A stretch of DNA of 64,000 nt from Geobacillus subterraneus (GTDB lineage Bacteria > Bacillota > Bacilli > Bacillales > Anoxybacillaceae): NCBI RefSeq assembly GCF_001618685.1, contig NZ_CP014342.1:3410001-3474000 (forward strand), read 5' to 3'. Made by a program: the position numbers and the translations under genes. The stretch's first letter is position 1, and every line of letters begins with the position of its first letter. Below are positions 36,205 to 46,508 of this stretch, piece after piece. The notes below the pieces were generated by a model that was not told where the DNA came from, made no database searches, and worked only from the letters and a program-made list of their open reading frames with translations.

Positions 36205-37847
36205 GAGAGCAATTTTCCTTTCTTCAATTCTTCATGAAACGCGCGCATGCGCGCCGTTTTGGCGAGCAGTTGCTCGAGATAGGCTTCCCATTGGTCGAGC
36301 CGCTTCATCGAACGGTAGTGGGTCCGCAGCGTTTTCAAATGGCGGACCGCCCTTTGGTAGCTCGCCCGGTTTTTTTCTTCCAGCCGCCTCATCACGGCCC
36401 GATGATATAACGGCATCACGAGTTCTGGATTGCGCGCTTGCAATGTTTTAAGCAGCTGTGGATGCAATTCATCGGCGGTGATGTTCGCCCATAAAAACAG
36501 GTCAACGACTTCTCGGTATCGCCCTTGCCGATACAAAAAGTTGGTATAATAGTTGACGCTGTATGGAAGACTGCGCTGCAAAAAATCTTCCCATGCATCC
36601 GGTCGGTTTCGTTGGCGGGCATACATTTTAAACAAATGAACCGCTTCGTCCAAAAAACTTCCCCGGGCGAGGTCGGACATGTGGGAAAGATAAAGCGGCC
36701 AATCGTCCTTGGCTTTTTCCCAAACGGATTCAAACCGCTTGACGAGGCCGTTGGTGATGAATCGCCCGATCCATTCAATCAAAAACAAGCCTGCCTGATG
36801 GGGAAACGCGCGGTACAGAGCCATGGCTTCGTCATCTTCGCCAAGCAAAAAGGAAAGATGGGCCGCCGCCATGGCGGCGCGGGACTTGCCGTATTCATTG
36901 GCGAGCCGAAGCAATTCCATTCGTTCTTCCTGCCGCCATGCTGGCTTGGTGAACAACAACTCCCACGCGGTTGTGTAAAAGTCATAGCCGAATGATGACA
37001 GCCCTCCGTCCAAAAACAGTACATCACGAACATACGGAATCGTCTGTTCAATCAACGCGTTGAGCGACCGCGGCAGCGATTGAGTAGACAATTTTTCCAA
37101 GGCGTCAAAGGCACGGTCGGCGACATAGTTGACGTCCTGCTGCCAGGAAAACTGTCCGTAAGAGGCGAATACGACGTCGTTCCACCCTTGCGCCTCCCCG
37201 TACTGCCGAAGCTTTTCCAACAAAAAGAGGGCGGCATGAAGCTCCCGCAACGGACGGGCGCCAGCTTGCTTCCTTTCGTTTTTGCCAAGTTTCGGGAGCA
37301 GCTGGACGGCTAAACGGTACGGCCAGTTTTGGCCGTTTTGATGGCGGGAGAAAAAGTCTTGATACTGTTTCTCAAATTGGTCCCGCCAATCTTCGACGGT
37401 TTCATTTTGAGTGATGGAAAGGGCGGTCGGTTTCCCCACCCTTTTTTGAGCGAGCGGCTCCCGTTCATGGGGAGCGGTTGTCTCTTTCCACAACGCTTCG
37501 ATTTGCCCTTTTTTCCAAAGGCGAAACAGCTCACCGCTGTCGAACACATTGCCGTATACGTAAAAAAACAGCGCCAAAATATGCGGACATAGCCCGTCCG
37601 TCCCGCATGGGCAGCGATGGCGGCGGGTGATGTTGGCCAAATCAAGCATGACATCATGGGGGGTGATGTCGGAAACGACCCCTTCCACTTCGTGGCTGTT
37701 GATCACCATGACGTTATAGACCAACCCGTTTCTTGACAAGTCGCGCCCTTTTTGAATGAGATTGTGGAAAATAGGAAACGGCAATTCTTTCAGCAATTCC
37801 CCAGCCGCCTGCTTCAAAAGCGGCTTGGAAACGGTTGTTTGCAACAT
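36201..37847 (-). CDS. ywqB: SWIM zinc finger protein (YwqB type)
   Basis: 548 residues from ATG 37847 (9 nt after AAAGGAC). The SWIM motif is CPCGTDGLCPHILALFFYV near residues 80-98, giving CxC...CxH zinc ligands. The rest is helical and repeat-like. It forms an operon with the SNF2 helicase. The product may act in DNA transactions; not characterised. Confidence 0.88.
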
Positions 37848-38035
37848 GTCGGTCCGTCCTTTCCGTTCCATTCCTTATCATCTAATTATAGCATGTGACA
37901 GCGTGTCGAAAAAAGAGGGGCTATGTGATAAAACGCGTCTGTTCTCGAGCGGGCATGAAAGGACATCGCGAGCTTTTGGACGTGCGCGCGTCTTGATAGA
38001 AAGAAAGCCGATGATGGTTGACCGTCTATCGATGA

Positions 38036-38044
38036 TGGTATAAT
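38036..38044 (+). promoter_or_regulatory. Extended -10 promoter of the first SEC-C gene
   Basis: TGGTATAAT (38036-38044), with TTGACC 15 bp upstream. Confidence 0.5.
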
Positions 38045-38090
38045 AGGAATAGAAAAAGTCCAAATGGAAAAGAAAGCAGGTGCATCGAAT

Positions 38091-39380
38091 ATGGCGGAAA
38101 CGCCGCGGAACGCGTTATGCCCGTGCGGAAGCGGGAAAAAGTACAAGCATTGTTGCGGAAAAAAAGAGGCGGTTTCGATTTCGTCATTGATTGACCGCGA
38201 GTTGATCGAATGCATGAATGATATGCGTCAGTTTGTTTTACAGCGGTATGAGAGGGAGGCGGAAGAGCTTTTAGACCAGTTCCCGCTTGATGAGATGCCG
38301 GAGGAACTCGAGCTTGGCGTGCAGATCATGGCGGTGAACTGGATGTTGTTTTGTTGGCCGCTTGATGAAACAGGACAAACGATCTTTTCTGCTTACCGGA
38401 AAAGCCGTCATTGGGAGCGGTGGCGCCCGTCCGTTCAGGCTCACATCGAGAGGTGGGAAGGAGCCGTTCCGTCGCTTGGCGAGTTCATCGGCTATGAGGA
38501 CGACAATCGCCCCGTTGTCCGGGATTTGTTGACGGGAGGGGAAAAGATCGTTCATTTATTGGCTTCCCATCAATGGCCGAGCGTGATCGAAACAGGAGAT
38601 GTGGTGTTCGGCTTCCTTGTGCCGTACCAAGACGTGTTCACGTGTTTCACAGCGGTGTTTCCGCTCCCGGCGTCAGGGAAAGATCGATTGCTTCGGGCGA
38701 TTCAACAAGAAGGGGAGTGGAGCGGTCAGCCATCGGCTTTATGGATGCGCGATCGGTTCGTCGCTGTGCTTTCCGATGTGCTCTTGGAGTGGCTTTGGCA
38801 GTTCGCCAAACAGTTCAAATGGGATGATCCGAAACAAGCGGCCGTCATTCGCGAGCTCGATGAAAACGAGCCGGAGGCGCCAGCGGCGCTGCTCAATCAA
38901 GCGTTCGCCATATGGGCGATCTATTGCGGAAAAACATCCCGCCTCCCTTATTCGGTCCCCGTCTACGCGGCGGCGCTCCGCTATGTGGCTGGGCATTTGA
39001 TGAAGGCGGAAGGATCGGAGGTGGAAGACATCGCCGATCGGTATGACGTGATGCCAGAAGATGTGCGATCGGCGGCGTTGGATTTTTTCCTGATGGCTGT
39101 TGATGATGAAGACGACGAGGAATGGCTCGATGACTGGGAGGAAGACTGGTTCGAAGAGGAAGGGGATGAGCTTGATGCGCGCATCAATGAATGGATCGAT
39201 GACATCGATCTGATGTTGATGCGTGAAGGATGGGACGAGAAGCGAGTCAACCGTCATATTGACCGCGCCATCCGTTCGTGGCGGAATGAAGGCCTGCTTG
39301 AGGAAGTGAATGAAAAAGAATTGCGTAAAGAACTCCGCGATGTAGCGTGGGAGATCTTCACCGATCGGGGATTCATCTAG
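38091..39380 (+). CDS. SEC-C motif protein A
   Basis: 429 residues from ATG 38091. The SEC-C zinc motif CPCGSGKKYKHCCGKKE lies at residues 11-27, followed by a domain with VPSLGEFIGYEDDNRPVVRDLLTGGEKI. The C-terminal third is very acidic (DDEDDEEWLDDWEEDWFEEE) and ends with a helical EGWDEKRVNRHIDRAIRSW region. SEC-C binds zinc and occurs in SecA and many accessory proteins; the rest is not a family I can name. It is paralogous to 44257-45591 over its whole length and to 41158-43353 in the central domain. Confidence 0.8.
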   Translation: MAETPRNALCPCGSGKKYKHCCGKKEAVSISSLIDRELIECMNDMRQFVLQRYEREAEELLDQFPLDEMPEELELGVQIMAVNWMLFCWPLDETGQTIFSAYRKSRHWERWRPSVQAHIERWEGAVPSLGEFIGYEDDNRPVVRDLLTGGEKIVHLLASHQWPSVIETGDVVFGFLVPYQDVFTCFTAVFPLPASGKDRLLRAIQQEGEWSGQPSALWMRDRFVAVLSDVLLEWLWQFAKQFKWDDPKQAAVIRELDENEPEAPAALLNQAFAIWAIYCGKTSRLPYSVPVYAAALRYVAGHLMKAEGSEVEDIADRYDVMPEDVRSAALDFFLMAVDDEDDEEWLDDWEEDWFEEEGDELDARINEWIDDIDLMLMREGWDEKRVNRHIDRAIRSWRNEGLLEEVNEKELRKELRDVAWEIFTDRGFI

Positions 39381-39748
39381 AAGCTGGCAGAAAAACGGGC
39401 GCTGCGCGCAAGTCAGCGGCATTTCGTCAGAAAGGAAAGCCGGTTCCACAAGGGCTCTCTCATTCAACCATCATGGAGCTCAACCCAAGCCCTCTATAAG
39501 TAGAAACAGGGAATGGAATGCGTTCCATTCGTGAAACTCCAAAAAAAGCGGCGGGGAACGATCGGTTTTGACCGAATCCATAATGGATTGGGAAAAATGG
39601 CTTTGTGCGCGATTCCGACCGTTTTTAACATAAATCAGCCAGAAGTCCCCCACCTCTACAGGTGGGGGATGAATGGCGTTCGGTTTTTCTGTTTTTCTCT
39701 TTCTTCTTTGGATGGCAATAGAATACAATAAACATAGGAGGTGAAACC

Positions 39749-40927
39749 ATGTATCGAACGCTGAAAACCCGTTTTCGGGCAAAGAAAGAAGTTATCCAAA
39801 AACTATTTGAATGCAATCGTATCTCCGCAGAAGTTTGGAACGAATGCCTTCGTTTGGCAAAAGAACATCATTTGGAAACAGGAAAATGGATAACCAAAAC
39901 GGAACTGCAAAAAGCAACAAAAGGTCGTTTTTCTATCCACAGCCAAAGCATCCAGGCGGTTGTGCATAAATATATCTTTGCCCGTGATGGGGCAAAAGAA
40001 GCACGGAAAAAAGGAGAAAAAATCAAATATCCATACAAAAAGAAAAAACATTTCAACACGAAATGGGCAAAAGATGGGTTTGTTTTGCATGAAGACGGAA
40101 CGTTGGAACTGTCGCTAGGAATTTGGAATCGAAAACGACAATCTCCTTTGGTGGTGAAAATCGACAAAGAGAAACTTCCAAACGGAAAAGTCAAAGAAAT
40201 CGAGTTGGTCTATGACCGTGGTTTGTGGCTTTGTTTATCGTATGAAGATGGGAAAAAACCAAAAGAAAATCCATGTAAAAACCGTGTTGCTATTGACCCA
40301 GGGGAAATTCACACCATCGCAGCCATTTGTGAAAATGGGGAAAGCCTCATTATCACGGGAAGAAAAATAAGAAGCATTCATCGGTTGAGAAACAAGAAAT
40401 TAAAAGAACTGCAAAAACTCATGAGCAGATGCAAAAAAGGCTCCAAACAATGGAAAAAGTACAATCGGGCGAAACAATATGTACTTTCGAAATCAGAGGC
40501 ACAACTAAAGGATGCACTGCACAAAACCACGAGACAATTTGTTCGTTGGTGTTTGGAAAACCAAGTGAAAGAAGTCGTCATTGGAGATATCGAAGGAATC
40601 CAACGGAATACGAAAAAGAAACGAAACAAAAAGACCAATCAGAAATTATCCAATTGGTCGTTTGGAAAATTATTTGATTATCTCAAATACAAATTGAATG
40701 CCGAAGGAATTCAAATCGAGAAAAAAGATGAAAGTTATACCTCGCAAACATGCCCTGTTTGCGGGAAGAAAAATAAATCTTCTTCTAGAAATTATACATG
40801 TCAATGCGGGTACAAACGACACCGTGATATCCATGGGGCAATGAATTTATTTGCCAAAGTATATTATGGTGAAATCCGCCCATTGGAATTTACGGTCAAA
40901 CCGTTTACGTATCGACGGATTGCTTAG
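39749..40927 (+). CDS. tnpB: TnpB RNA-guided nuclease, canonical form with zinc finger
   Basis: 392 residues behind AGGAGGTG. RuvC residues: Asp in AIDPGEIH, Glu in IGDIEGIQ, Asp in HRDIHGAMN. The zinc finger has CPVC and CQCG pairs. The protein appears intact. It differs in subgroup from TnpB 1 (10321), as shown by the zinc finger and different N-terminus, so two TnpB lineages coexist here. Confidence 0.93.
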   Translation: MYRTLKTRFRAKKEVIQKLFECNRISAEVWNECLRLAKEHHLETGKWITKTELQKATKGRFSIHSQSIQAVVHKYIFARDGAKEARKKGEKIKYPYKKKKHFNTKWAKDGFVLHEDGTLELSLGIWNRKRQSPLVVKIDKEKLPNGKVKEIELVYDRGLWLCLSYEDGKKPKENPCKNRVAIDPGEIHTIAAICENGESLIITGRKIRSIHRLRNKKLKELQKLMSRCKKGSKQWKKYNRAKQYVLSKSEAQLKDALHKTTRQFVRWCLENQVKEVVIGDIEGIQRNTKKKRNKKTNQKLSNWSFGKLFDYLKYKLNAEGIQIEKKDESYTSQTCPVCGKKNKSSSRNYTCQCGYKRHRDIHGAMNLFAKVYYGEIRPLEFTVKPFTYRRIA

Positions 40928-40929
40928 GT

Positions 40930-41108
40930 ATGAAGTCGTAGATGGCGAGTTCCCGCCCTTGAGTATCATGGATACTCATGTTGCCTGTGGCTCCCAACGG
41001 GACGGGTGCCAGGTGTTGCCTGCAGATAGGCTGCCAACCAGCCTATCATGCATCCACCTCCGAAGGGGAAACAGGAAACCCCCACTTCGATAAGTGGGGG
41101 AGGTTCAT
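40930..41108 (+). ncRNA. Probable guide-RNA scaffold of TnpB 2
   Basis: The stretch after the tnpB stop has several pairings (TGGATACTC..., GCAGATAGGCTG/CAGCCTATC and the terminal CCCCCACTT stem) and fits a TnpB omega-RNA that ends at the element boundary. The guide would be read from 41109, about 50 bp before SEC-C gene B. Inferred. Confidence 0.45.
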
Positions 41109-41157
41109 TATCTTGGTCGCCGTTTTGGAAAGGAATGATTAGAAGGGAGGATTTTGC

Positions 41158-43353
41158 ATGGCAATCGGCCGAAATGACCCGTGCCCGTGCGGAAGCGGGA
41201 AAAAGTATAAGAAGTGCTGCATGAACAAACAGCAGGAGCGTGAAATCAAGCGGGTGCGGCAGCGCCGCTTTTTTGACCAAAAATATGAGCTGTCGCAAAT
41301 GGTGCAGCGGTTTTTGGATGAATCGCTGTCTTATGATGAACGCGAAGCGGTCAACCGTACATTTCGCCGAATGATCGAACAAAAGGATCATCGTGAAGAG
41401 TTGAAGGTGTTTGAGACGCTTTGGCGTTTTTTCCTCCATCGTTATCCGAATGGATTGCGCGGCGTTGAATGGTTTCAACAGGAAAAAGGGCGTCGTCTGT
41501 CTCCGGAGCTCAAGGAAATGTTGGACCGCTGGGTTCGACTTGTGCCGCGCCTTGTGCAATTTGTCGATTTGCATGATGAAGGAGGAGTGGCGGTCGACCG
41601 GTTGACGGGCGAGAAACTTCTCATGCCGTATTGCGAGACATTGGAGGTTGTGCGCCCTTGGGGCGGCATGTTTGCCTTTTTGGAGCCCTTTGACGGCGGC
41701 TATTACGTTTGCGGTGTATCATCGATTGTGGATCCGAAGGGCGTGGAACGGGCGGAAGAGAACATTCGCGTCTTGTTGACGCAAACTGATTGGCCGTATG
41801 AAAAGGTAGCCGTTGAACATTTTCTCGATATCGTTGATGCAGGCTATCCTCCGAGGGCGGACGATGTGCAAGAGGAGCGCACGCGATGGACGTATGAATA
41901 CGAATGCCAGGAAGCCGCTGAGGCGATGAGGAAGCTTGCTTCGATCGGACGCGCTCACATTGATCATGACGATGGGGAGAAAGTGGAAGGTTCATGGTGC
42001 ACCAATGTGTACCATTATGTCGGAGTGATTTCCCCCAAGCTGATTCGTGTATTTGAATTAGGCGGGTCATTATCCGCTCATCGGTCGCGTCTCGTGTTGT
42101 CTACCGAGGAGGAAGGGACGGCCGAACAGCTCGTGTCGCTGCTGCAGGCGTTTGGGTATTCCCCAAAAGAACGAAAACGGGGGACAGAAGCCGTTTTGCG
42201 CCGAAAAGGGATCGAAAACGTTTCGCTTCATATTGATTCAGACCCAGACTCTCCCCCTTGGGTGGCAACGATGGCCGGATTGGATGTTCAAATGGAAAAA
42301 GCCCTTCACATCCCGCTTGAGAAATGGAATGGAAAAACCCCTCACGAAATGGCGCGCGAGGGGCGTGTGCAGGAAGTGGATGAGTGGCTGAAAGAGTATG
42401 AATTCCATTTGTTTAACATGCAAGAACGAGCCAATTTGCCGGTGCTCATCGGAGTGAATTCCATTCGCTCCCGTTATGGATTGCCCCCATCTCCGTTTAG
42501 CTCATCACATCGTCTTTCGGACTTATGGAAAATGAAATGGATGGGGCCGGAAAGAACCGAGACATTGTTGATCCGCGCGGAATGGGAAGGGATGTATTTT
42601 ACCGATGACGCATTGGCGTTTTATAACGAAGTCATCGTGAGCGGAGAAAAAGAAGCCAAAGAGGCGTGTTGGGCCGTGGTTTTGCTCGTGTGTGAATATA
42701 TGACCGGGCGGACGTTTTCATCGTGGGAGGACGTAGGAGAAGAAGACTGGAAACAATGCATCGTCGATCAAATCCCGTCAAGATGGAGTTCGTTTTCATG
42801 GGAAGTGGTGAGCCGAGCGCTCGATATGTTGCTTGAGTGGGCCGATTGGCTGGACCGCCGTTATGGAACGAATCATCGAACTGTTATTGGTGCCGTGCTG
42901 GAAGAGGTCAGAAGCGAATTGGAACATTGCTTTGCTTTGCTGGATGAATGGAGGGGCGAGAACGGAAAGGGGGATGAGGAACTGATGGCTTGGCAGCTTG
43001 CTCGTTTGTTTGGTTTGCCTATTTCCCTTTCCGTCGGTTTCTCGTTTTTCCGCGTCAAGCGTGTGGAACAGGGGAAGGCGGTGCTGGATTGGCTTGCCCA
43101 TAACCGAACGGTGACATGGGACATTCCGAAGCGGGCAGAGCCGCATCTGTTGCCGGGCATGTATATCGTCGCCGCGACCGATCGCAACGGCAAGCTGGAC
43201 GATCTTGCCCGCGTATATCCGCCGTCTTTCTCTCCGTACGTAGAGCCGTGGCTTCAGGCGCTGCAAGAGTGGCCAGACAAGGTGGAGAAAGAACGGGCTG
43301 CGTTTCAAGAGCGCCTGCTTGCCTCGTTGTCCCGTTTGCTTCGCCGGCCGTAG
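41158..43353 (+). CDS. SEC-C motif protein B, large
   Basis: 731 residues. The N-terminal SEC-C is NDPCPCGSGKKYKKCCMNKQQ (residues 6-25), followed by a basic stretch, then a domain resembling protein A (VPRLVQFVDLHDEGGVAVDRLTGEKL). The remaining 450 residues are unrecognised, helix-rich and without membrane segments. The start follows AAGGGAGG. A decayed relative lies at 46509. The gene sits between a TnpB element and the 404-bp element. Confidence 0.8.
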   Translation: MAIGRNDPCPCGSGKKYKKCCMNKQQEREIKRVRQRRFFDQKYELSQMVQRFLDESLSYDEREAVNRTFRRMIEQKDHREELKVFETLWRFFLHRYPNGLRGVEWFQQEKGRRLSPELKEMLDRWVRLVPRLVQFVDLHDEGGVAVDRLTGEKLLMPYCETLEVVRPWGGMFAFLEPFDGGYYVCGVSSIVDPKGVERAEENIRVLLTQTDWPYEKVAVEHFLDIVDAGYPPRADDVQEERTRWTYEYECQEAAEAMRKLASIGRAHIDHDDGEKVEGSWCTNVYHYVGVISPKLIRVFELGGSLSAHRSRLVLSTEEEGTAEQLVSLLQAFGYSPKERKRGTEAVLRRKGIENVSLHIDSDPDSPPWVATMAGLDVQMEKALHIPLEKWNGKTPHEMAREGRVQEVDEWLKEYEFHLFNMQERANLPVLIGVNSIRSRYGLPPSPFSSSHRLSDLWKMKWMGPERTETLLIRAEWEGMYFTDDALAFYNEVIVSGEKEAKEACWAVVLLVCEYMTGRTFSSWEDVGEEDWKQCIVDQIPSRWSSFSWEVVSRALDMLLEWADWLDRRYGTNHRTVIGAVLEEVRSELEHCFALLDEWRGENGKGDEELMAWQLARLFGLPISLSVGFSFFRVKRVEQGKAVLDWLAHNRTVTWDIPKRAEPHLLPGMYIVAATDRNGKLDDLARVYPPSFSPYVEPWLQALQEWPDKVEKERAAFQERLLASLSRLLRRP

Positions 43354-43446
43354 GCGTCCCGATGAATGACGGGGCGCTTGTTTCTCTCGGCTCGGCCTCT
43401 ATGATTCTCCATTATGCAGGCAAGCCCAATGGTAAGAGTCATTCAT

Positions 43447-43850
43447 CCTATTTCGCGCAGGAGACTCCCACTTCAACGACCAAAGGGAGTAAGTGGGAGA
43501 GGAATGCGCGTTCCCCCCTTTCTTTTGTGTATGATATAATAAAGGCGTGGAGAAAACCGTTCAATAAAGGCACTCCAATCACGGCTACTCGATGTATGGA
43601 GTTGGTTACAGGAAACGTTGTAACCGTAAAACATCGAGCGTAGGTCCGTCTGTTGTGTGTGGAAGCCAAGTACTGCCAACAGACACACCGAGAGAATCGG
43701 TAACGATGCAGGCATGACCTGCGTCGTTGGGTAGTCGTCAACCTGCCCCCTGATGCAACCCCAAGTCAAGGAAGGAGGACGAAGTCCGTTTGCACTTCTG
43801 GGGAGTTGCAAGCCCCCACTTCAAGCGTTAGCTAAGTGGGGGTAGTTGAC
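43447..43850 (+). mobile_element. 404-bp non-autonomous IS200/IS605-type element, copy 2
   Basis: Same length as 6834-7237 and nearly identical, in the opposite orientation. It begins right after TTCAT (43442-43446) and ends GTTGAC. Left stem CTCCCACTT (43465-43473)/AAGTGGGAG (43491-43499); right stem CCCCCACTT (43813-43821)/AAGTGGGGG (43834-43842). The near identity shows recent movement, which needs a transposase acting in trans; none of the TnpA type is in the window. Confidence 0.82.
43547..43850 (+). ncRNA. Putative structured RNA of the 404-bp element, copy 2
   Basis: Extended -10 TGATATAAT (43532-43540), then the same set of hairpins as copy 1. The candidate 3' guide would be the flank from 43851. 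The RNA could serve a TnpB or IscB protein encoded elsewhere. Confidence 0.45.
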
Positions 43851-43939
43851 ATTCTTAGGATTTTGGTCCATCACCATAACGTGTGCTTGAGAAGCAGGGT
43901 TTTTCTCGTTTTACCGAGAAACGGATGAGGACGCGAATG

Positions 43940-44226
43940 ATCCAAGAATCCTACACCTTTAGGAGTGCGGAGTGTCAACCGGCATGAAAATCATGGATTG
44001 GCTGATTTCTCCTTGGAGAAGGAAATATGGCATGTTTTGAAAAAGCCAAGGGCACCTTTTGATAAAAAATGGAATGCGAATCGATGTTCTCGACATGAGC
44101 GACGGAAGTCCCAAAGTGCTTGCGATATGTGTTGCTGAAAGCAGTTCCATCACACGTTGATCGTGAATGTCTCCCCAAAGTGTTTAGCTGGCCCGAGCGT
44201 TAGCGTAGAGGGGGAGAACGTTCAAT
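43940..44226. other. Possible second, decayed IS605-type non-coding element
   Basis: The segment starts near CCTACACCTTTAGGAGTG and ends near GGGGGAGAACGTTCAATG, which look like IS605-type ends, and has no supported gene. This is pattern resemblance only; no second copy is in the window. Confidence 0.3.
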
Positions 44227-44256
44227 GACTATGATACAAAGAAAGTAGGTAGCTAT

Positions 44257-45591
44257 ATGGTGAAGGCATCGCGAAACAATCTTTGTCCATGCGGCAGTGG
44301 GAAAACGTACAAGCATTGTTGTGGGAAGAAAGAAGCAGTATCGATAGAATCTCTAATTGACCGTGAAGTGGCCAAATGTATGCAAGATGTGTTTTCGTTT
44401 GCGTTAGAGCGATATGAGGAAGAGCTTGCTTTCATGATGTCTGGTTCTCCATTTCAAGGGCTTCCTAACGAGCTGGAGACCAGCGCCAATTTATTGCTGA
44501 CGAACTGGGCGATTTTTCACAGACACGTTGATGACAAAGGGATGACAATTTTTTCAGCCTATATGAGAAGCCGGCGCCGCACGCGGTGGCGTCCAGCAGT
44601 GCAAACTCATTTGAAGCGATGGGACGAGGCGGTTCCGTCGTTTGACGAGATCATTCATATCGAGGATGAGCGGCGTTTCCTTGTACGCGATCTGTTGACC
44701 AGAAAAGAAAAGTACGTCCGTTTTTTGACGCCGGAGGAGCTTCCGTCTGCTAGGGAGGGGGACGTGTTAGTAGGATGCCTCGTTCCGCATGGGGACGAGT
44801 GGGCGTACTTCATGAAGGTGCTGCCGATTCCAAAGAGCGGGAAGGATCGGCTTGCGCGGGCGCTTCAAGCGGAATGGAATCCGGATATGAAAACGTGTGA
44901 AGTGTTTTTGCGCGAGTCGTTTCCGGAATTGCTTGAAATAGCGGTCCATGAGCTGTTGTGGCAGCTGCTGAGCGAAAAGGACTGGGGGGATCGAGATCAA
45001 GATGATGTTTTTCGCGAATTAAAGAAAAAGGAAGAAACAACCTCCTCCCTAGTGCTCAGCGAGGCTGCGTTCCTTTGGCGCGCATATTGCGAAATGGATG
45101 AACCGGTCATCAAGAATCCTGCTGTGTATGCGGCTGCACTCCGTTATTTGGCGAGTGAAATGGCTGGAAGAGAATTTGTCAATATGGAAAAGGTTGCGGA
45201 ACACTACGGCGTTCCTGTAGAGGAAGTGGAAGCCGCTGTGATGGAATTGTTTTTATTTCGCACAGAGTTGCTCGATGATGGAGATGATGAGGGCGAGAAT
45301 GATGATGAGTGGCTCTTTGACGATGGGGATGACGGTGATGAGATCTGGTTCGACGACGGTGGGATGGAGGATGGCGATGAGCTGGACCGTGCGATTGAGG
45401 AATGGCTTGACCAAGTTGAGGAGTTGTTTGATTGCGAGGGCTGGGACGTTGATCAAGTCCATCGCTTGATCGACAAAGCGATCCGAACATGGAAAAAGGA
45501 CGGGTTGCTTGAAGGAGTCGATGCAGCTGAGTTGCGCAAGGAGCTCGAGGAGCTCGTCTGGGAGACGTTTGCCGAACGGGGATTTTTGTAA
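44257..45591 (+). CDS. SEC-C motif protein A', paralogue of protein A
   Basis: 444 residues. SEC-C motif CPCGSGKTYKHCCGKKE at residues 9-25. Full-length similarity to the product of 38091: TIFSAYMRSRRRTRWRPAVQ, VPSFDEIIHIEDERRFLVRDLLT and the acidic C-terminal region ending in EGWDVDQVHRLIDKAIRTW. Divergence is substantial, so the duplication is old. A 13-bp stem separates it from the convergent pRiA4b-like gene. Confidence 0.8.
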   Translation: MVKASRNNLCPCGSGKTYKHCCGKKEAVSIESLIDREVAKCMQDVFSFALERYEEELAFMMSGSPFQGLPNELETSANLLLTNWAIFHRHVDDKGMTIFSAYMRSRRRTRWRPAVQTHLKRWDEAVPSFDEIIHIEDERRFLVRDLLTRKEKYVRFLTPEELPSAREGDVLVGCLVPHGDEWAYFMKVLPIPKSGKDRLARALQAEWNPDMKTCEVFLRESFPELLEIAVHELLWQLLSEKDWGDRDQDDVFRELKKKEETTSSLVLSEAAFLWRAYCEMDEPVIKNPAVYAAALRYLASEMAGREFVNMEKVAEHYGVPVEEVEAAVMELFLFRTELLDDGDDEGENDDEWLFDDGDDGDEIWFDDGGMEDGDELDRAIEEWLDQVEELFDCEGWDVDQVHRLIDKAIRTWKKDGLLEGVDAAELRKELEELVWETFAERGFL

Positions 45592-45627
45592 GGCGATGGA
45601 CAAAGCAGGCAACAAAGGACAGATGGG

Positions 45628-45673
45628 TGCGAAAGAAGGTGCCCTTGAGAGATGACGGATACCTTCTTTCGCA
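45628..45673. terminator. Perfect 13-bp stem between convergent genes
   Basis: TGCGAAAGAAGGT (45628-45640) pairs with ACCTTCTTTCGCA (45661-45673) around a 20-nt loop. Probably a bidirectional terminator. Confidence 0.55.
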
Positions 45674-45677
45674 TGCG

Positions 45678-46388
45678 TTACAATCGGATATAGGCCAGCC
45701 GCTCGTTCGCTTCCTCGACGTCAAAGGCATCAGGGTCAAAATCTTCGCCTTTCATGTCGTACATCCAGTCTACCAGCTCGCGCAATTCGGGATCGGCAAG
45801 AGAGTCTTTTTGCGCCGCCGCTTCCAGCAGCTCCAGGTAGCCATAGACGCCGCCGCAATCCTCGGGAGGGCACGCCCGTTTTCCTTTCAGGCAAGCGGCG
45901 CGTTCCAACGGTTTTGGGAGTGTTTCAATCTTTTCAACAGTGACGGTATGGCGCCAGTAGTCGCCAAAATCGTAAATATATAGAAACTTTTGTTTTTCTT
46001 CCGTCAGCCATTGCTGTAATGGGATGCGGCGGGCGTCCATCAGTTCTTTTTCCAGCTGAAACGAATCCCAGCCGTCAGGGATGCCGATGAGAACGCTTCC
46101 GAAATCGAATTCGTATAAATGGGCTTGTTCCCATCCCATCGCTTCTTGGATGATGAGATGAAGCTCGTGAAATGTCGCATGTCCGGGAACAAGGACGCGC
46201 CGCCAAATCGGCGGGCGGATGCCGTTTAATGTGATTTTCAGCTGGTAGGCTGTTTTGGACCGCCGCCGTTTGGAGGGGGGTGCGCTCTTTGGCGCCTCAA
46301 CCCATCTGCCGTGTGGACGGTCCCGCTCTGTCGGATGGAACATGGCAGACAATTCGTCGATCAGTTTAGCAAGATTGTCGGGGTTCAT
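45678..46388 (-). CDS. Plasmid pRiA4b ORF-3-like protein
   Basis: 236 residues from ATG 46388 behind AAAGGAG. The domain has YQLKITLNGIRPPIWRRVLVPG, TFHELHLIIQEAMGWEQAHLYEF, FLYIYDFGDYWRHTVTVE and CPPEDCGGVYGYLELLEA, the hallmarks of the PRiA4_ORF3 family. Function unknown. It stands between two SEC-C genes and is divergent from the decayed one, so it is probably part of the same unit. Confidence 0.9.
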   Translation of the reverse strand: MNPDNLAKLIDELSAMFHPTERDRPHGRWVEAPKSAPPSKRRRSKTAYQLKITLNGIRPPIWRRVLVPGHATFHELHLIIQEAMGWEQAHLYEFDFGSVLIGIPDGWDSFQLEKELMDARRIPLQQWLTEEKQKFLYIYDFGDYWRHTVTVEKIETLPKPLERAACLKGKRACPPEDCGGVYGYLELLEAAAQKDSLADPELRELVDWMYDMKGEDFDPDAFDVEEANERLAYIRL

Positions 46389-46508
46389 AGCCCTCGTCTC
46401 CTTTCGGATAAACGTTTTGTATAATAGTAGTTTATCCTGTCCATAGTAGAATTTAAACATTATTGATGGAAATATTGAAAAAAGAAAGATGGGAGAGGAG
46501 GATGACGC

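Larger units (their letters stand above)
39630..41108 (+). mobile_element. IS1341-type TnpB element 2
   Basis: Left-end hairpin CCCCCACCT (39647-39655)/AGGTGGGGG (39660-39668); right-end hairpin CCCCCACTT (41079-41087)/AAGTGGGGG (41092-41100), then GGTTCAT. Only tnpB inside. It separates SEC-C genes A and B. The 5' limit (just after TTTTAAC) is approximate. The interval 39381-39629 before it holds no supported gene. Confidence 0.75.
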
